Source: Ornithinimicrobium sediminis (lineage in GTDB: Bacteria > Actinomycetota > Actinomycetes > Actinomycetales > Dermatophilaceae). From it: a DNA stretch of 50,847 bases. Under the pieces are notes generated by a model. That model was not told where the DNA came from and searched no databases. It saw nothing but the letters and a program-made list of their open reading frames with translations. The position numbers and the translations under genes were made by a program. Location of the stretch: positions 1 to 50,847 of the forward strand of contig NZ_JAJSDQ010000012.1 in NCBI RefSeq assembly GCF_021272345.1. Reading direction: 5' to 3'. Shown in pieces: positions 48,713-50,847 of the stretch; the first letter of the stretch is position 1; every line of letters starts with the position of its first letter.

Positions 48713-50584
48713 TTGAAGATCAGGCGCACGACGATGGCCATCGTGGCCGCGGGAGCCCTGGCGCTGACCGCGTGCACATCGGACTCCGGCGACTCGGACA
48801 CCGATGCCGGGGGTGGCGCGGGGTCCGAGGACACCTCGGAGGAAACCGGCGACGGTGCGGAGGGCACCGGCGACGGTGCCGAGGAGACCGGCGACGCCGG
48901 CCAGCAGGACACCGCGAAGCCCGACCTGGGTGACGTGACGACCGCCGACGACGAGATCTTCTACTCCATCGGTGAGGTCGAGTGGGAGGCCTACAACGGG
49001 GACACCTCCGCCACCAACTCCACCTACAACGCCGTGGTCAACGGCCGGCTGCAGGAGGGCTTCTGGTACTGGGGCACCGACGGCACCGTCTACCCCAACG
49101 AGGACTTCGGCTCCTACGAGGTCACCAGCGAGGACCCGTTCACGGTCGAGTACACGATCTCCGACGAGGCCGTGTGGGAGGACGGCACGCCGATCACCTC
49201 CAACGACTACCTGCTGGAGTGGGCCTCCTCCAACCCGAGCAGCCTGTTCGGTGACGAGGACGGTCCGTTCGACCCGGTGAGCGACACCTTCGGCGTCTAC
49301 GTGCCGGACGGCCTCGAGACCGAGCCCGACAGCAAGACCTTCACGGTCACCTACCCCGAGCCCTACCCGGACTGGGAGCTCCTCGTCTCGGCGGCCAAGC
49401 CCTCGCACGTGGTCGCCGAGCAGGTCGGACTGGAGCCGGCCGAGCTGGCCCAGGCCGTCATCGACGGCGAGACCGAGGGCATGGACGAGGTCGCGGAGTT
49501 CTGGAACACCGGCTGGATCTTCGGCGACAAGTCGCTGCCGGAGGCCTCCCTGGTGCCCTCGAGCGGCCCGTACTCGCTGGACGGCGCGACCTGGAACAGC
49601 CCGGAGTACCTCACCCTGGTGCCCAACGAGAGCTACTACGGACCGGTCCCGGCCACGGCGAACCTGACCTTCCGCTTCGCCGCACCGGAGACGCACGTCC
49701 AGGCTCTGGAGAACGGTGACATCAACGTCATCGAGCCTCAGGCCACGGTGGACACCGTCTCGCAGATCGAGGCCCTCGGTGAGGACTTCACCCTGCTGCG
49801 CGGTGACTCGCTCACCTGGGAGCACCTCGACTTCAACTTCGCGGAGGACAGCCCCTTCGCGGACGAGAACGGCGGCCTGGCCGCCCGTGAGGCGTTCGCG
49901 ATGTGCGTGCCCCGTCAGCAGATCATCGACAACCTGATCGCACCGATCAACCCCGAGGCCGAGGTCATGAACCTCCGCGAGGTCTTCCCGTTCCAGGAGA
50001 CCTACGACGAGGTCGTCGAGGCGGCCTACGACGGTCGCTACGACGAGGTCGACATCGAGGGCGCGACGTCCAAGCTGGAGGAGGCCGGCCTCGACACGCC
50101 GGTCGAGGTCCGCATCGGCTACTCGGCTCCGAACCAGCGTCGCACCGACCAGGTCACGGCCATCAAGTCCAGCTGTGACGAGGCCGGCTTCAACATCGTC
50201 GACGCGGGTGACCCGGAGTTCTTCGCTGCGGGTGGCTCGCTGGAGACCGGTGACTGGGAGATCGCCCTGTTCGCCTGGGCGGGCTCGGGCCAGATCGCCT
50301 CGGGCCAGCCGATCTACTCCACCGACGGTGGCCAGAACTTCGGTGGCTTCTCCAACGAGGAGGTCGACGAGGCCTGGAACACGCTCGCCGGGTCCTCCGA
50401 CCCGGAGGTGCACCTGGAGCAGCAGAAGGTGATCGAGAAGCTGCTGTGGGACAACCTCTACGGCATCCCGATCTTCTCGCACCCGGGCCTCGTGGCACAC
50501 GAGTCCTCGATCGAGAACATCTTCTTCAACTCGACGCAGACCGGCACCGCCTGGAACGCGGAGCAGTGGGTGCGCTCGGAGTGA
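48713..50584 (+). CDS. ABC transporter solute-binding lipoprotein, oligopeptide family (SBP_bac_5)
   Basis: Encodes 623 residues from a TTG preceded by AGGAGG at 48703-48708. The ATG at 48734 is rejected because it would remove the basic KIRR end of the signal peptide. The lipobox ALTAC places the lipidated Cys at residue 21. A 45-residue Gly/Asp/Glu linker with repeated GDGAE units follows. The mature protein has family 5 features: FTVEYTISDEAVWEDGTPIT, LVPSSGPYSLDGATW, VPNESYYGP and a C-terminal lobe ending TGTAWNAEQW. It likely delivers peptides to a permease; none is inside the window, but more genes may follow. The signal is probably processed by Lgt and LspA. Confidence 0.92.
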   Translation: MKIRRTTMAIVAAGALALTACTSDSGDSDTDAGGGAGSEDTSEETGDGAEGTGDGAEETGDAGQQDTAKPDLGDVTTADDEIFYSIGEVEWEAYNGDTSATNSTYNAVVNGRLQEGFWYWGTDGTVYPNEDFGSYEVTSEDPFTVEYTISDEAVWEDGTPITSNDYLLEWASSNPSSLFGDEDGPFDPVSDTFGVYVPDGLETEPDSKTFTVTYPEPYPDWELLVSAAKPSHVVAEQVGLEPAELAQAVIDGETEGMDEVAEFWNTGWIFGDKSLPEASLVPSSGPYSLDGATWNSPEYLTLVPNESYYGPVPATANLTFRFAAPETHVQALENGDINVIEPQATVDTVSQIEALGEDFTLLRGDSLTWEHLDFNFAEDSPFADENGGLAAREAFAMCVPRQQIIDNLIAPINPEAEVMNLREVFPFQETYDEVVEAAYDGRYDEVDIEGATSKLEEAGLDTPVEVRIGYSAPNQRRTDQVTAIKSSCDEAGFNIVDAGDPEFFAAGGSLETGDWEIALFAWAGSGQIASGQPIYSTDGGQNFGGFSNEEVDEAWNTLAGSSDPEVHLEQQKVIEKLLWDNLYGIPIFSHPGLVAHESSIENIFFNSTQTGTAWNAEQWVRSE

Positions 50585-50617
50585 CGTAGCCCGTGTCGGC
50601 GGGCCCGGGTCCATGAC

Positions 50618-50623
50618 CTAGGA
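50618..50623 (+). promoter_or_regulatory. Weak candidate -10 element TAGGAT
   Basis: TAGGAT lies 33 bases after the lipoprotein gene. A transcript from it would run at once into the strong hairpin at 50662. It has no -35 box and may be chance. Confidence 0.2.
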
Positions 50624-50661
50624 TCGGCCAACACTCTTCGTCGCCCGACGCGACTGACAAC

Positions 50662-50698
50662 CCGGTAGGGCGGGAGTGACTCACTCCCGCCCTACCGG
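50662..50698 (+). terminator. Perfect 18-bp inverted repeat after the solute-binding gene
   Basis: Arms 50662-50679 and 50681-50698 are exact reverse complements around a single central C, so the RNA would form a long GC-rich hairpin. No T tract follows. It may be a terminator or a partial terminator that keeps the lipoprotein mRNA more abundant than downstream permease genes. The remaining bases to 50847 hold no gene I can support; a TAGGTG at 50745-50750 and the 7-bp arms CGGAGGT (50760-50766) and ACCTCCG (50805-50811) could belong to the next leader. Confidence 0.75.
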
Positions 50699-50847
50699 TC
50701 CGTCCGGACCTGGCCAGCGCGTTCCCGTGTGAACGTGCCTCGGCTAGGTGTACTGACCACGGAGGTTGGGTACGGAACCGGGGTGTCGACGTGACATGAG
50801 GAAGACCTCCGAGTGAGGTGTGGAGCTGTCTAAGGAACCGCTCCTCA

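Noticed and set aside
50585-50847. Small genes after the lipoprotein
   Set aside because: The only frames are under 20 codons, without a ribosome binding site or family resemblance.

Overview
The window is chromosomal DNA from a high-GC actinobacterium. Long overlapping gene chains, frequent GTG starts, TGA as the dominant stop, Arg/Ala/Gly-rich proteins and gene order like that of Mycobacterium all point there. Codon choice and gene content look most like Micrococcales, perhaps Intrasporangiaceae or Ornithinimicrobiaceae; that family placement is an impression, not a demonstration. Nearly all of the sequence is coding: I annotate 43 intact protein genes, one decayed gene, the 3' end of a 5S rRNA, promoter elements, a PyrR RNA hairpin and two strong hairpin terminators. 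I see no tRNA, CRISPR array, insertion sequence, prophage or integrase. There is no gene-free stretch over 300 bases; the longest is 50585-50847. || Layout. (1) 1-100: 5S rRNA end and rrn terminator. (2) 180-11700: a block ordered like M. tuberculosis Rv1691-Rv1699 (from memory): TPR protein, HAD phosphatase, a 55-aa protein, tlyA, nadK, recN, steA, and a steB/mctB-type protein. Between these and pyrG sit three envelope genes: an MraY/WecA-like phosphoglycosyl transferase, a MurJ-like flippase and a GT4 glycosyltransferase. (3) 11717-15919: pyrG, a NUDIX hydrolase and aspS. (4) 15916-21006: a mixed segment with a HAD phosphatase, a YbdK-type ligase, a GNAT and an MMPL transporter. (5) 21037-33122: rarA, alaS, ruvX, mltG, aroE, a prepilin peptidase, aroC-K-B-Q, efp and nusB. 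This carries chromosome repair, the cell-wall terminase and the shikimate pathway. (6) 33149-34255: a metZ-like pseudogene with two frameshifts and an internal deletion. (7) 34274-42472: PyrR-controlled de novo pyrimidine operon pyrR-B-C-carA-carB-pyrF. (8) 42496-48531: mihF, gmk, rpoZ, coaBC, metK and priA. (9) 48532-50847: an oligopeptide-type ABC solute-binding lipoprotein with its own regulatory region and a perfect 18-bp inverted repeat behind it. || How it works together. The window is mostly a housekeeping core: nucleotide, shikimate, CoA, SAM and NADP synthesis, tRNA charging, and DNA repair and restart. Genes are packed into translationally coupled chains with 4-base ATGA/GTGA overlaps. 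Promoters are squeezed into coding ends. At least seven genes have a -10-like hexamer only 6-8 bases before the start codon, which implies leaderless transcripts. Five of the eight stops that are not TGA are the first three bases of the next gene's -10 hexamer. || The most interesting items: stop codons doubling as promoter elements; the steA/steB-linked envelope cassette; a perfect 30-bp repeat giving MltG a His/Asp-rich cytoplasmic tail; a frame-independent CATAC/GTATG bias; the metZ decay; and a candidate operator before the solute-binding lipoprotein.
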